A stretch of DNA of 64,000 nucleotides, from the NCBI GenBank assembly GCA_028290305.1, contig JAQGKC010000060.1, forward strand, positions 4,058 through 68,057, given 5' to 3'. Each line of letters starts with the position of its first letter. Positions within the stretch are counted from its first letter, which is position 1. The notes beneath the pieces were generated by a model. It had not been told where the DNA came from and did no database searches. It saw nothing but the letters and a program-made list of their open reading frames with translations. Positions 26,758 to 36,287 of the stretch are shown here, in pieces. Origin of the DNA: Bradyrhizobium sp. (GTDB taxonomy: Bacteria; Pseudomonadota; Alphaproteobacteria; Rhizobiales; Xanthobacteraceae). The position numbers and the translations under genes were made by a program.

Positions 26758-28635
26758 ATGCCCAGTCCCGCCATCGCCTCAGCCCGTCATCACGAGTCCG
26801 ACATAGGCCGCGACGCACTTTCCGTCCTGAATTCCGTGTTCGGCCTGCCTGCCTTTCGCGGCGCGCAGGAAGAGATCGTCAGGCATGTCACGGACGGCGG
26901 CAATTGCCTGGTGCTGATGCCAACCGGCGGCGGCAAGTCGCTGTGCTATCAACTGCCGTCGCTATTGCGCAAAGGCTGCGGCATCGTTGTCTCGCCGCTG
27001 ATCGCGCTGATGCGCGACCAGGTCGCGGGCCTGCTTGAAGCCGGCGTCAAGGCCGCGGTCCTGAATTCCACGCTGTCTTTCGAGGAAGCCTCCGCGGTCG
27101 AACAGCGGCTCCTCACTGGGGATCTCGATCTGCTCTACGTCGCACCGGAACGGCTATTGACCCCGCGCTGCCTCGCTCTGCTTGGCCGGGCGCAGATCGC
27201 CTTGTTTGCGATAGACGAGGCGCATTGCGTGTCGCAATGGGGACATGACTTCCGCCCGGAATATATCGGCCTGTCGGTGATATCAGAGCGTTTTCCCGAC
27301 GTGCCACGCATCGCGCTGACCGCCACGGCCGATGATCTCACCCGCCGGGAGATCGTCGATCGGCTCGGGCTTGCCGGCGCGCCGAGCTTTGTCGCGAGTT
27401 TCGATCGCCCGAATATCAGATATGAAATCGTCGACAAGCAAAACGCGCAAACCCAGCTCAAGGCCTTCATCAGCGAGCGCCATGCTGGCGACGCCGGCAT
27501 CGTCTACTGCCTATCGCGCGCCAAGGTCGAAGACACCGCGGCCGCGCTGACCAAGGCCGGCGTAGAGGCGTTGCCCTATCATGCAGGCCTGGACGCAACC
27601 GTGCGCGCCCGCAATCAGGATCGTTTCATCAACGAGGATGGCGTGGTGATCGTTGCTACCGTCGCGTTCGGCATGGGCATCGACAAGCCCGACGTGCGCT
27701 TCGTGGCGCATCTCGACCTGCCGAAAAGTATCGAGGCCTATTATCAGGAGACCGGGCGCGCGGGGCGCGACGGCAAGCCGTCCAGCGCCTGGATGGCGTA
27801 TGGCCTGTCTGACATCGTGCAGCAGCGCCGCATGATCGATGAATCCTCGGGCGCGGATGCATTCAAGCGCGTGTCGATCGGCAAGCTCGACGCGCTGGTT
27901 GGTTTGGCCGAAACCGCGAACTGCCGCCGCACCCGCCTACTCGGATATTTTGGCGAAACACCTGTGGACGCCAAATGCGGCAATTGCGACAACTGCCTGT
28001 CGCCGCCGGTCGTTCGCGATGGCAAAGTCATCGCCCAGAAGCTGTTATCCTGCGCCTATCGCACCGGACAGCGCTTCGGCGCCATGCACCTGATCGATGT
28101 CCTGATCGGCCGCATGACAGAACGCGTCAAGCAGTTCGGGCATGACAAGCTATCCGTGTTTGGAATAGGTCGCGATCTCAACGAAAAGCAGTGGCGCGCC
28201 GCCATGCGCCAGTTGGTGGCCATGGGCCATCTTCAGGCAGACAGCGAAGCCTTTGGCGCGTTGAAGCTGACGGAATCCGCGCGCGGTGTCCTGAAAGGCG
28301 AAACCGAGGTGATGCTGCGCGAGGAGACCGCCGGTTCCCGCCATCGCGCCAGCCGGGTCAAATCGAGGCGCGGCGATCTTGCTCCCGTCGCCGCCGGCTC
28401 TGGTGATACCGCCAATCCAAATCTGCTTGGTATTCTCAGGGCGTGGCGTTCCGAGGTGGCTCGCAAGCGCGGCGTCCCGGCCTATGTCGTGTTGCACGAT
28501 GCCACGATCGACGGCATCGCGACGTCGCGCCCGACAACGCTCGCGCAACTCCGTGGCATCGCCGGCATCGGCGACAAGAAGCTTGAACATTACGGCGACG
28601 AACTGATCGCGCTGGTGAAGAAGGCGGAGGGTTGA
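26758..28635 (+). CDS. recQ: ATP-dependent DNA helicase RecQ
   Basis: A 625-residue superfamily 2 helicase with all RecQ parts. The helicase core has [13 protein letters not shown], the Walker [18 protein letters not shown] and [13 protein letters not shown]. The RQC zinc site ([19 protein letters not shown]) and winged helix follow, and an HRDC domain near the C-terminus ([20 protein letters not shown]). It unwinds 3'-5' in recombination and fork repair. ATG 26758 ([12 protein letters not shown]) fits family length; a TTG at 26668 is less likely. Confidence 0.93.
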   Translation: MPSPAIASARHHESDIGRDALSVLNSVFGLPAFRGAQEEIVRHVTDGGNCLVLMPTGGGKSLCYQLPSLLRKGCGIVVSPLIALMRDQVAGLLEAGVKAAVLNSTLSFEEASAVEQRLLTGDLDLLYVAPERLLTPRCLALLGRAQIALFAIDEAHCVSQWGHDFRPEYIGLSVISERFPDVPRIALTATADDLTRREIVDRLGLAGAPSFVASFDRPNIRYEIVDKQNAQTQLKAFISERHAGDAGIVYCLSRAKVEDTAAALTKAGVEALPYHAGLDATVRARNQDRFINEDGVVIVATVAFGMGIDKPDVRFVAHLDLPKSIEAYYQETGRAGRDGKPSSAWMAYGLSDIVQQRRMIDESSGADAFKRVSIGKLDALVGLAETANCRRTRLLGYFGETPVDAKCGNCDNCLSPPVVRDGKVIAQKLLSCAYRTGQRFGAMHLIDVLIGRMTERVKQFGHDKLSVFGIGRDLNEKQWRAAMRQLVAMGHLQADSEAFGALKLTESARGVLKGETEVMLREETAGSRHRASRVKSRRGDLAPVAAGSGDTANPNLLGILRAWRSEVARKRGVPAYVVLHDATIDGIATSRPTTLAQLRGIAGIGDKKLEHYGDELIALVKKAEG

Positions 28636-28661
28636 TACGTGGCGGCGGGATAACAACGCCT

Positions 28662-30089
28662 TCAGCGAATTCCGTCTTCGACAATTGTCTCTTCGGTCAC
28701 CTTGACGGCCTGTTTGCCTTCGTCGGTGAGGCGCGTCTTTTTCCATCCGCCCTGCGCAAACCAGCACACCGACACGATGGCGGCCGCCACGTTGCTGATC
28801 GGAAACGACCACCACAGGCCGGCAGCCTGCAGGCCAGTGTGCTTCGACAGGATATAGGCCAGCGGAAACTGGATCATGAACTGGGAGACAAGCGCGATCA
28901 CCATGGTGATCAGCATGTTGCCGGAGGCGCGGAAGGCGGACACGATGCAAAGCTGCACGCCGATCCCTCCCCATGCCAGGCACATGATGCGGATGAAGCG
29001 CGCACCTTGAGCGATCACATCCGGGTCGGTCGGCACGAAAAACGCCACCAGCGCCGGCGCGATCAAATAAGCGACGATGCCGGTCACGGTGAGGATGATG
29101 AACCCGGAAGCCGTGCCCAACGCGGTCACCCGCGCCGCGCGCTGGATATTTCCCGCGCCGATGTTCTGACTGACCAGCGTCGAAACGGCCATCGACAGGC
29201 CCATCGCCGGAATGGTGACGAATTGCAGGATATTCGATCCGACGCCATAGGCAGCCAGGGTGACTGTCCCGAAACCCGCCACCAGGAACGACAACAGCAT
29301 CGGCCCCAGTCCGCGCGTCGAAAGTTCGATCGATCCCGGCAATCCCAAAAAGAAGGCGCGCTTGATGTACTGTAGATCAGGCCGAAAATCGCTTAATGAG
29401 AGCCGGATCCCGTGACGGCCGCGCAGGAAGATGACGAGGCCGAGCAGCGCCGCCAGCCCCTGTGTCACGAGCGTCGCGAGCGCGGCGCCCATCACGCCGA
29501 GCGGCGGCAGCGGCCCCCAACCGAAGATGAACATCGGATCGAGCAGAAAATTCAGGATCACCGTTCCGAGCACGATCATGAGCGGCGTTCTGGTTTCGCC
29601 GACGCCGCGCATCAACGCCTGGAACATGCCGTAGAGGAAGACGAATATGATGCCGATAAAGGAGACGCGCATAAAGCCGAGCGCGCCGGCATAGACATCG
29701 GACGCGACGCCGAGCAATTCGAGCAAATAAGGCGCCACCACATAACCTGCCGCGCCCATGACGACGGAGGTGACGGCAACCATCATCATCGTCTGCGCAG
29801 CGACGTGATTGACCATGTCCTGACGTCCGGCGCCCATATATTGAGCGGTCAATGTCGCGCCAGCTATCGCGAGCCCCGCCCCCAGCGCGATCACCAGAAA
29901 CGTAACCGGAAAGCTGATCGATACCGCCGCGACCGCCGTCGCCCCCAATCGTCCCACCCAGAATGCATCCGTCAATTGGTACCCGGTCTGCAGAACGTTT
30001 CCGAGCATGATCGGGATGGCAAGCCGGCCCAATGCCGTGCCGATCGGTCCTTCAAGGAAAAGCTGCTGGCGGCGGTTCGGCGCAGTCAT
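28662..30089 (-). CDS. MATE-family multidrug/cation efflux protein
   Basis: A 475-residue inner-membrane protein with 12 predicted helices in two similar halves. The opening FLEGPIGTALGRLAIPIMLGN, TDAFWVGRLGATAVAAVSIS and the later QNIGAGNIQRAARV are typical of the MATE/NorM fold. It probably exports cationic drugs or metabolites using a sodium or proton gradient. A minus-strand hairpin with a T-run ends about 205 bases upstream of the start, which raises the possibility of leader-dependent control. It converges with recQ. Confidence 0.9.
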   Translation of the reverse strand: MTAPNRRQQLFLEGPIGTALGRLAIPIMLGNVLQTGYQLTDAFWVGRLGATAVAAVSISFPVTFLVIALGAGLAIAGATLTAQYMGAGRQDMVNHVAAQTMMMVAVTSVVMGAAGYVVAPYLLELLGVASDVYAGALGFMRVSFIGIIFVFLYGMFQALMRGVGETRTPLMIVLGTVILNFLLDPMFIFGWGPLPPLGVMGAALATLVTQGLAALLGLVIFLRGRHGIRLSLSDFRPDLQYIKRAFFLGLPGSIELSTRGLGPMLLSFLVAGFGTVTLAAYGVGSNILQFVTIPAMGLSMAVSTLVSQNIGAGNIQRAARVTALGTASGFIILTVTGIVAYLIAPALVAFFVPTDPDVIAQGARFIRIMCLAWGGIGVQLCIVSAFRASGNMLITMVIALVSQFMIQFPLAYILSKHTGLQAAGLWWSFPISNVAAAIVSVCWFAQGGWKKTRLTDEGKQAVKVTEETIVEDGIR

Positions 30090-30238
30090 TCAAACGTTCA
30101 TTTCAATTGATTTCTGGATGGAGCGCCGTCAGCGAACATATGCGGGATGGCGCGTCGATTCAGCGCCAGATCCCGACTCATGCACCGCGGCAACCTTCTA
30201 TTCGATCATCTCGCCCGCGGTGGCAAGCAAGTCCTGGA

Positions 30239-30283
30239 GCGTTTTCCAGCGAAGTGGATACCGGTTCGCGTGAAGAAAACGCG
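30239..30283. repeat. Dispersed palindromic repeat, type 1
   Basis: Ends are the inverted arms GCGTTTTC and GAAAACGC around a core containing TGGATACCGGTTCGCGT. A longer version of the same element with a 25-base insertion occurs at 57659-57727, inside the MarR-family gene. Confidence 0.75.
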
Positions 30284-30295
30284 CCAATATAAAAA

Positions 30296-30336
30296 CTTGA
30301 GCCTCCGTTCCGATTCAATCGGAACGGAGGCTCAAG
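30296..30336 (-). terminator. 41-bp perfect palindrome followed by a T-run on the minus strand
   Basis: Two 20-base arms (each including CCTCCGTTCCGATT or its complement) meet around a single base; as RNA the stem would be about 18 pairs with a 5-base loop. Read on the minus strand it is followed by TTTTT, the layout of a Rho-independent terminator. No minus-strand gene ends here; the MATE gene starts 207 bases further on. It may terminate a small RNA or act as a leader attenuator. Confidence 0.6.
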
Positions 30337-30502
30337 GGCACCGACAAGCGGCTTAAAGCCGACTTTGGTAGCCAAGATGTTTTATGCGCGCCTGTTGCCC
30401 GGTCATGATTCCGGCGCTGCCGCAATTAAAGTTCCGCTAACCCAAATTCCAAAGGGTTCATCCATTCAAGCCTTGTATCGTTGCTGTCCCAGGAGGGGGG
30501 CA

Positions 30503-33202
30503 ATGCGCGATAACATCTCCGAAGCGGTAGACAACCGCTCTAGCGATCATGCAACGGCCGGCCAGCGAAATCCGCTAAATTGGCTGATCGTTGGCGGGAT
30601 TTTGCTGATCGCGGCCATCACCATCGGCACCGCCTTTACGATTGTCAGCTTCCGGCAGCGTGCCCTGATGAACAGCGGGCGCGAACTTGAAAATACCGTT
30701 CTGTTGCTGGCCCGTCATTTTGGTCGAGAACTCAGCGATTTCGAGGCCGTCGAGAAAGATCTGACCCGACGAATGCTGTCAACGGGAGTAGACACCCCTG
30801 AAGCGTTCAAAAGCCAAATGTCAGGTGAGGACGCACACATCGCCCTGCAAACGTTCATCAGTGGGGCGCCCGATGTCGCCGGGATAAATGTTTACGATGT
30901 AGATGGACAACTTATTAACTCCTCTCTGGCCTGGCCGGTTCCCGCCATCAATGTTGCCGATCGCGCCTACTTCCGGGAATTGAAATCCGATCGGTCGCCT
31001 GCCCTTGCAATCGCGCCAGTCCGCAGTCGTTTCACGGGGCAGTGGACCACCGTCATCGCGCGCAAAGTTGCCGGACCGAACGGCCAGTTTTTAGGTGTCG
31101 TTTCGAGAGGCATATCGCCAGCCAACTTCGAGAAGTTCTTCGAGTCCGTGGCGCTTGGGGAAGGGGCTGCGATTTCGATGTTGCATCGCGATGGAACGAT
31201 GCTGGCGCGCTATCCCCATATCGAACCGATGATCGGGCAGAATTTCAGCGCAGCTCCAGTCCAGCGGATTCTGACGAACGCAGACCACGGAACCGTACGG
31301 GTGCTCAGTCCCGTCGATGGTGAAGACAGGTTGGCGTCAACGCGTGCCCTAACCGATTTTCCTCTTTCCGTCATCGCGACGATAAAGGTCTCGACGGCGC
31401 TGGCCGATTGGCAGGAGCAAACACGGTTCTTGATCGCTGCGGCCGGCCTGTCGGCGCTTGTGATCGCCCTCACTCTGTTTCTCATCGTTCGAAAGCTGTC
31501 GAAGCAACATCAGAATTCCGAGCGAAGGCTTGCCCTCGAAAAAGAGCGCCTCGACACCGCCATCAACAACATGACGCAGGGCCTGTTGTTGTACGATTCG
31601 GACGCGCGGATCGTTTTACGCAACCAGCGTTATCTGGACATGTATAATTTGTCCCCGGATGTGGCAAAACCTGGCTGCCATTTCCGTGACCTTATTGCTT
31701 ATCGAAAGGCAACCGGTTCGTTCAAGGGCGATGTTGACGAATTTTGCTCCAATGTCCTGCGCAACGTGGCAGCGAACAAAGCGACCCATAGCATCATCGA
31801 AACCTACGACGGCCGCTGGGTCGAGATCGTGAATCAGCCGCTGAAAGGCGGTGGATGGGTAGCCACGCAGGAGGACATCACGGAGCGCCGCCGCGCCGAG
31901 AAGAAAATTGCGCATCTTGCTCACTACGACGCGCTGACCGATTTGCCGAACCGCGTGCTGTTTCGCGAGCAGCTTGAGCGCGAGCTCGAGAGAACCAGGC
32001 GGGGCGAGCAACTTGCCATACTCTACATCGATATCGACGAATTCAAGAGCGTCAACGATTCGCTCGGCCATCCCGTCGGTGATGAGCTCCTTAAAGCCGT
32101 GGCGTCGCGTTTGCGAAACTGCGTCAGGGAGACGGATTTCGTTGCCCGGCTGGGAGGCGACGAATTTGCAATCGTTCAGACCGGCATCTCGCAGCCGAGC
32201 GACGTCATGGAACTCGTCCGGCGAATCTACGAAGCCATCTGCGAGCCCTGTGAATGTCTTGGGCATCATGTCGCAACCGACGCCAGCATTGGTATTGCGT
32301 TGGCTCCCCATGATGGCACCGACCTCGATCAGCTGCTGAAAAGTGCGGACCTGGCCATGTATGGCGCCAAAGCCGACGGGCGCCGAACCTACCGCTTCTT
32401 CGAGCCGGAAATGGATGCCCGCGTCAAAGCACGCCGCACGCTGGAACTGGATATCCGTCAGGCCATCGTCGATGGCGCATTCGAGTTGCACTACCAGCCT
32501 GTCGTCGATTTGCGAAGCGGCGAGGTTGTCGGCTGCGAGGCCCTGTTGCGCTGGCGCCATCCCGTCCGAGGAATGATATCTCCGGCCGAGTTTATCCCGG
32601 TCGCGGAAGAGACGGGCCTGATCTGTGAGATAGGCGAATGGGTGCTCGCCACAGCCTGTGCGGAGGCAAAGGACTGGCCGCCGAACGTCAAGGTCGCGGT
32701 CAATGTGTCACCGGTCCAGTTCAAGAGCCACACCTTCGCGTTGAAGGTAGCCGATGTGTTGTCGACGACCGGTCTGGCGGCCAACAGGCTCGAGCTCGAA
32801 ATTACCGAAGCGGTGCTTATCCGCGATGATGACGCGGCGCTGACCATGTTGCAGCAGCTTCGTGCCATCGGCGTGCGCATCGCGCTCGATGATTTCGGCA
32901 CGGGGTATTCCTCGTTGAGCTATCTGCGGCGATTCCCATTCGACAAGATCAAGATCGATCGCTGTTTCGTTGACGATATCGCCGAGACCACAGGTTCATC
33001 GTCGATCGTGCAGGCCGTCATCAACATCGCCAACGCGCAAAATATGACGACGACCGCCGAGGGCGTCGAGACGGAGCAGCAAAAGCAAATGCTTTGCGAT
33101 CTCGGCTGCACGGAAATGCAGGGCTTCCTGTTCAGCCGGCCGCGGCCGGTGGCGGAAATCAGGACGCTGTTGTCACCGGCGGATCGAGTCGCTGCCGCTT
33201 AA
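30503..33202 (+). CDS. Membrane sensor with dCache, PAS, GGDEF and EAL domains
   Basis: An 899-residue c-di-GMP enzyme. ATG 30503 has a strong AGGAGGGGGG upstream; the frame extends further left without support. Membrane helices at about 27-50 and 309-331 enclose a periplasmic Cache-type sensor domain. A PAS domain (about 350-455, NMTQGLLLYDSDARIVL), GGDEF domain (about 475-635, intact LGGDEFAIV) and EAL domain (about 645-890, with EALLRW and DDFGTGYSSLSYL) follow. Both catalytic motifs are intact, so it could make and break c-di-GMP depending on signal. Start is 207 bases after a hairpin element; no operon partner except possibly the small protein at 33402. Confidence 0.92.
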   Translation: MRDNISEAVDNRSSDHATAGQRNPLNWLIVGGILLIAAITIGTAFTIVSFRQRALMNSGRELENTVLLLARHFGRELSDFEAVEKDLTRRMLSTGVDTPEAFKSQMSGEDAHIALQTFISGAPDVAGINVYDVDGQLINSSLAWPVPAINVADRAYFRELKSDRSPALAIAPVRSRFTGQWTTVIARKVAGPNGQFLGVVSRGISPANFEKFFESVALGEGAAISMLHRDGTMLARYPHIEPMIGQNFSAAPVQRILTNADHGTVRVLSPVDGEDRLASTRALTDFPLSVIATIKVSTALADWQEQTRFLIAAAGLSALVIALTLFLIVRKLSKQHQNSERRLALEKERLDTAINNMTQGLLLYDSDARIVLRNQRYLDMYNLSPDVAKPGCHFRDLIAYRKATGSFKGDVDEFCSNVLRNVAANKATHSIIETYDGRWVEIVNQPLKGGGWVATQEDITERRRAEKKIAHLAHYDALTDLPNRVLFREQLERELERTRRGEQLAILYIDIDEFKSVNDSLGHPVGDELLKAVASRLRNCVRETDFVARLGGDEFAIVQTGISQPSDVMELVRRIYEAICEPCECLGHHVATDASIGIALAPHDGTDLDQLLKSADLAMYGAKADGRRTYRFFEPEMDARVKARRTLELDIRQAIVDGAFELHYQPVVDLRSGEVVGCEALLRWRHPVRGMISPAEFIPVAEETGLICEIGEWVLATACAEAKDWPPNVKVAVNVSPVQFKSHTFALKVADVLSTTGLAANRLELEITEAVLIRDDDAALTMLQQLRAIGVRIALDDFGTGYSSLSYLRRFPFDKIKIDRCFVDDIAETTGSSSIVQAVINIANAQNMTTTAEGVETEQQKQMLCDLGCTEMQGFLFSRPRPVAEIRTLLSPADRVAAA

Positions 33203-33401
33203 CCGCCGCCCGCGCCGCCGAGCCTTGGCGGAAGGAAGAGAACCCGAGACCAACCCTTCTCCGCGCCGTTCGTGGCGTTTGGTTCAAACCGATATCACCT
33301 GGAGAAGCCCTAGGCCGAACGCCTCAAACGGGCTATTCATAGAAACCGGCTGACCCTTGAGTCAGGTTCGACAGACAACGTGTGGGCAAGGGAGAACAAC
33401 G

Positions 33402-33596
33402 ATGAATAGTACACTATCGCTCGCGGAACTCGACGATCGCATCGCGGTCCTCAGAGACAACCTGCGACAGCTTGTCGAGCAAGCGGCAGGAGCATCCGGC
33501 AGTCAAAATGAGGAGAATACTGCGGACCGCATCGCTCAACAAACAGACGAGCTTAACAAGCTCATTGCGGAACGCGAAAGCCGCATGAAGAAATAA
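33402..33596 (+). CDS. Small coiled-coil protein, 64 residues
   Basis: ATG 33402 follows AGGGAG at good spacing. The protein is polar, acidic and almost entirely heptad-like helix (LAELDDRIAVLRDNLRQL; later DELNKLIAERESRMKK), with no cysteine or signal peptide. It lies 200 bases after the GGDEF-EAL gene on the same strand. I do not recognise a named family; a dimeric or partner-binding coiled coil is the plain reading. A short perfect inverted repeat (CTCTATC/GATAGAG, 33598-33612) directly follows the stop. Confidence 0.65.
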   Translation: MNSTLSLAELDDRIAVLRDNLRQLVEQAAGASGSQNEENTADRIAQQTDELNKLIAERESRMKK

Positions 33597-33669
33597 CTCT
33601 ATCTGATAGAGGCCTAGCCTTCACAAGAAGGGGCGGCGCGACCCGCTGAAAGCGAGCGGCGGCACTGGG

Positions 33670-34926
33670 CTAATCATCTGATTTTTTCGCGCTCGCGGTG
33701 GCTTCTGTCGCAGTGCAGGAAATCAACAGAGTAAATGCCCGTGCATTTCGAGCTATATCCGACGTTTTCAGTTCATTTTTGGTATCGGCGGTTTGATACG
33801 GCACCACGCTGTTATCCAGAAAGTCCCTCAGCGTGCCCGTTTTGATGGCGAAATTGATATTCTCGGGGATGTTGCCCGTCGCTTTGGCAAACTTCAACGC
33901 GTTCAACTTTGCGGCAACCATTCCGACAACTTCGCCACCGGCGTCCAGCAGCGGGCCGCCGCTGTTACCCGGTTGAACCGCCGCGCTGATTTGCAAATAG
34001 CGCGTATCGTTCAAGATGCCGCTCAGTGAGCTTACGATTCCCGTGGTTACCGTGAAGTCAGATGTGAGTAATCCGTGGAATGGATAGCCAATCGCCACAA
34101 CGCTGTCGCCTGGATGGATTGCCTTATCTCGAATGGTAGCAACCTCTTTGAGCGGGCTCGGTGCCTGAAGCAAAGCAAGATCGTTTGTCTCATCGCTTGA
34201 AACGAGACGCAGCTTGACCGGGGCTTCGCCGCTCAAATTGCCTTGGATATCGCCAACACACCCATCGACGACATGCTGATTCGTTACGATGTGCCCGTTA
34301 TTGCTAATGACGAAGCCAGTGCCGGTTTTGGTGACAGTCTTGGCAGGCTTTGATTGTGCTGGCGCGGTGGCAACTACCGGCTTCGCAACTGGGGCAACCG
34401 CGAACTCGCCGGCATTGGCGACCCCATTTTTCTTGACGCTAATCACGCAATTGGCCAGCGAGGGCAGCAGTTGCGCCGTCTGGGTCAGGGTAAATTGGAA
34501 TAGCTGTCCTTGCGCAAAGACCGTCATGACCTTCGCTTTTCGGAACTGGGCAATAAGCGAGGAATTTGCCGGCATCTCAACGTTCACAAGATGTGAACTG
34601 ATAGGCACCCCCTGCACATTAATGGCTGGTTGACCGTCGAACGTGAGAGCGAGTGCAAAGGCCTGACCGGGGGTCAATTGCCAATTCTCGTGAGCGAATC
34701 CCAGCCTCCAGCTCAAATTCTCCCCGACCGAAACAGCGAAATAGATGCCGCTTTGGTAAGTGGCCCCTGCCGCGCAATGCGTAAACGAGCCGGTCTCATC
34801 GTCCGTATAGGCACCGCCCTGCCAATTGCCGATATTAATGGACCCGTAGGGACCACGAGCGCTAGACGTTGAAGATGCCAAGACGATGCAAAGTATGGCG
34901 GCTATCGCATCGATTGTAAATTTCAT
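33670..34926 (-). CDS. Exported trypsin-like (S1C, HtrA-like) protease without PDZ domain
   Basis: A 418-residue secreted protein with signal peptide (MKFTIDAIAAILCIVLASSTSSA). Residues about 25-185 form a domain I do not recognise, containing repeated short strands and a few cysteines. A proline/alanine-rich linker (about 185-215) leads to an HtrA-like protease domain with His in TNQHVVDG, Asp in ETNDLALLQ and Ser in QPGNSGGPLLD. No PDZ domain follows; the last 60 residues are polar. Probably a periplasmic protease; the N-terminal domain may bind substrate or membrane. Confidence 0.85.
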   Translation of the reverse strand: MKFTIDAIAAILCIVLASSTSSARGPYGSINIGNWQGGAYTDDETGSFTHCAAGATYQSGIYFAVSVGENLSWRLGFAHENWQLTPGQAFALALTFDGQPAINVQGVPISSHLVNVEMPANSSLIAQFRKAKVMTVFAQGQLFQFTLTQTAQLLPSLANCVISVKKNGVANAGEFAVAPVAKPVVATAPAQSKPAKTVTKTGTGFVISNNGHIVTNQHVVDGCVGDIQGNLSGEAPVKLRLVSSDETNDLALLQAPSPLKEVATIRDKAIHPGDSVVAIGYPFHGLLTSDFTVTTGIVSSLSGILNDTRYLQISAAVQPGNSGGPLLDAGGEVVGMVAAKLNALKFAKATGNIPENINFAIKTGTLRDFLDNSVVPYQTADTKNELKTSDIARNARAFTLLISCTATEATASAKKSDD

Positions 34927-35062
34927 CGCCAGCTACTTAGAAATGAAGTTCCATCATAGATGGCTTTGAAATTGATCCGCAAGAGCCGCGCGCGACCTCC
35001 TTCGGACCTTGGCGGCTTGAGATGAGAGGCTGCGGATTTCGACGGCAACCGCGAGACGGTAG

Positions 35063-35118
35063 GCGGTTGTCACCCATGTCTTGGGTACGCGGTGTTACCT
35101 ATGTGTCCGGGCCGGACA
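35063..35118. repeat. 56-bp direct repeat, copy A
   Basis: 53 of 56 bases match copy B at 36132-36187, same orientation, about 1.07 kb apart. The element itself contains two related 19-base half-units (around TGTCACCCATGTCTT and TGTTACCTATGTGT), a structure reminiscent of the multiple terminal repeats of IS21-type elements. It lies between the protease and CPBP genes. Confidence 0.85.
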
Positions 35119-35176
35119 ATCGGCGGTTTGGCGGGCCGCGACCGACGATGATGAGCACTATATCTACGCTATAGCC

Positions 35177-35839
35177 CTATGATGCCGGTCCGCCGATCGG
35201 CACGACAATCAACCCATAGAGGTCAACCAGCACGTGGGCGGCCGCCAGTGCGACGATGTCCCTTCGCCAGATGTACAGCACGGTGAATATCGCTCCCGAG
35301 GCGAGCGTGCTCAACGCGACGCCGAGCCCCCACAGCGGCAGATGCGCGATCCCGAATATCAGCAACGAGATACTCCCCGCGGCATAAGTGTTGCCGGTCA
35401 GCTCTTCCAAACGTTCGATCGCATATCCGCGGTAGAGCCACTCTTCGCCGGCTGCGACTATGATGATCGTCAGCCCGAGATACCAGCGGGGAAGCCCTGC
35501 GAGGGATCGTCTGCCGGTGTCGAACGAGCCGAGCGCGAAATGAGCCAGCACCGCGTAAACGATCGGGCCAAAGATGAACACGAAGAACAGCGCGAGAATG
35601 ATTGCTGATGGAGCAGAACGCCATGACGTTCGTTCAAACCCGATTTGGTTCAGGCTCAGCCGCTCGCCGATCATCGCGATCGACGCCACGCCAGCGAGAA
35701 GCATGCAGAACATGCCGAGCCCAGGCGCGCTGGCCCGCAGAGTGACCGGCCCACTTGCCGGCTGCCACAACCAGGCGACAGCACCCGGACCGAGCAGGGC
35801 CAGGGCCACACCGGCCCAGGTCCAAATTGTTCGTCGCAT
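35177..35839 (-). CDS. CPBP-family intramembrane metalloprotease
   Basis: A 220-residue membrane protein with about six hydrophobic segments and the CPBP/Rce1 (Abi) motifs: Glu132-Glu133 with Arg137 in GEEWLYRGY, His166 in GIAHLPLW and His202 in AAHVLVDLYG. These residues make the membrane-embedded active site. Bacterial members act in processing of membrane peptides or in self-immunity; the substrate is unknown. The gene is bracketed by two 56-bp direct repeats and sits next to tRNA-Ser, so it may have arrived as a mobile cassette (inference). Confidence 0.87.
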   Translation of the reverse strand: MRRTIWTWAGVALALLGPGAVAWLWQPASGPVTLRASAPGLGMFCMLLAGVASIAMIGERLSLNQIGFERTSWRSAPSAIILALFFVFIFGPIVYAVLAHFALGSFDTGRRSLAGLPRWYLGLTIIIVAAGEEWLYRGYAIERLEELTGNTYAAGSISLLIFGIAHLPLWGLGVALSTLASGAIFTVLYIWRRDIVALAAAHVLVDLYGLIVVPIGGPAS

Positions 35840-36030
35840 CTGACTACACTACCTCGGAACCGGCGGGTCGACCATCAGCGGAGCGGTGTCAGAAGTCGCG
35901 GTGCCTATGGAAGCATGTTTGGCACGTGACGGGCGTCGTTCAGACTTAACGGCAGCCGAGGCCACGGCCAAAAACCCTCCTGGGCTCCATCATGCTCATG
36001 GCCTCGCACCTAGTGATAGGGAGCGGCCGC

Positions 36031-36138
36031 TCACGACGCGAAGTCGGTGGAGCGGGAAACTTCCTCCCATGCGACGATCTCGGCCTTCACAGCCTCAATC
36101 TCTTGCAACCCCTCGACAACCCGTTCGGCACGCGGTTG
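36031..36138 (-). pseudogene. Possible truncated coding remnant next to repeat copy B
   Basis: On the minus strand a frame of about 33 codons, without a start, reads RVVEGLQEIEAVKAEIVAW and then SRSTDFAS before a TGA at 36033-36031. Its composition looks protein-like and it begins exactly at repeat copy B. It could be the 3' end of a gene cut by an insertion element. Weak evidence. Confidence 0.3.
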
Positions 36139-36187
36139 TCACCCATGTCTTAGGTACGTGGTGTTACCTGTGTGTCCGGGCCGGACA
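36132..36187. repeat. 56-bp direct repeat, copy B
   Basis: Copy B of the element at 35063-35118 (three mismatches). It ends about 10 bases before the 3' end of the tRNA-Ser gene, a usual target area for integrating elements. Confidence 0.85.
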
Positions 36188-36197
36188 CACAGTGTAC

Positions 36198-36287
36198 TGG
36201 CGGAGAGAGTGGGATTCGAACCCACGGTACGGTTTCCCGCACACACGCTTTCCAAGCGTGCGCCTTAAGCCACTCGGCCATCTCTCC
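36198..36287 (-). tRNA. tRNA-Ser (anticodon GGA)
   Basis: Read on the minus strand, a 90-base class II tRNA: acceptor GGAGAGA pairing with TCTCTCC, D-arm GCCGAGTGGC, anticodon loop CTTGGAAAG giving GGA, a long variable arm (TGTGCGGGAAACCGTACC region) typical of serine tRNAs, T-arm GGGTTCGAATCCC and an encoded CCA end. It reads UCC/UCU codons. Confidence 0.97.

Larger units (their letters stand above)
30090..30502. other. Intergenic region with two palindromic elements between MATE and GGDEF-EAL genes
   Basis: 413 bases without a supported gene. It holds a dispersed repeat (30239-30283) and a long perfect hairpin (30296-30336). A TTG-started minus-strand frame at 30375-30178 crosses the hairpin, but I do not accept it as coding. 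Confidence 0.5.
35840..36197. other. Gene-free stretch between CPBP gene and tRNA-Ser
   Basis: 358 bases holding the possible coding remnant and repeat copy B. Frames covering the tRNA on both strands are ignored. No promoter-like element noticed. Confidence 0.45.

Noticed and set aside
30178..30375. Minus-strand frame of 65 codons with TTG start crossing the 41-bp palindrome
   Set aside because: No ribosome-binding site, no recognisable protein; the palindrome itself explains the frame.
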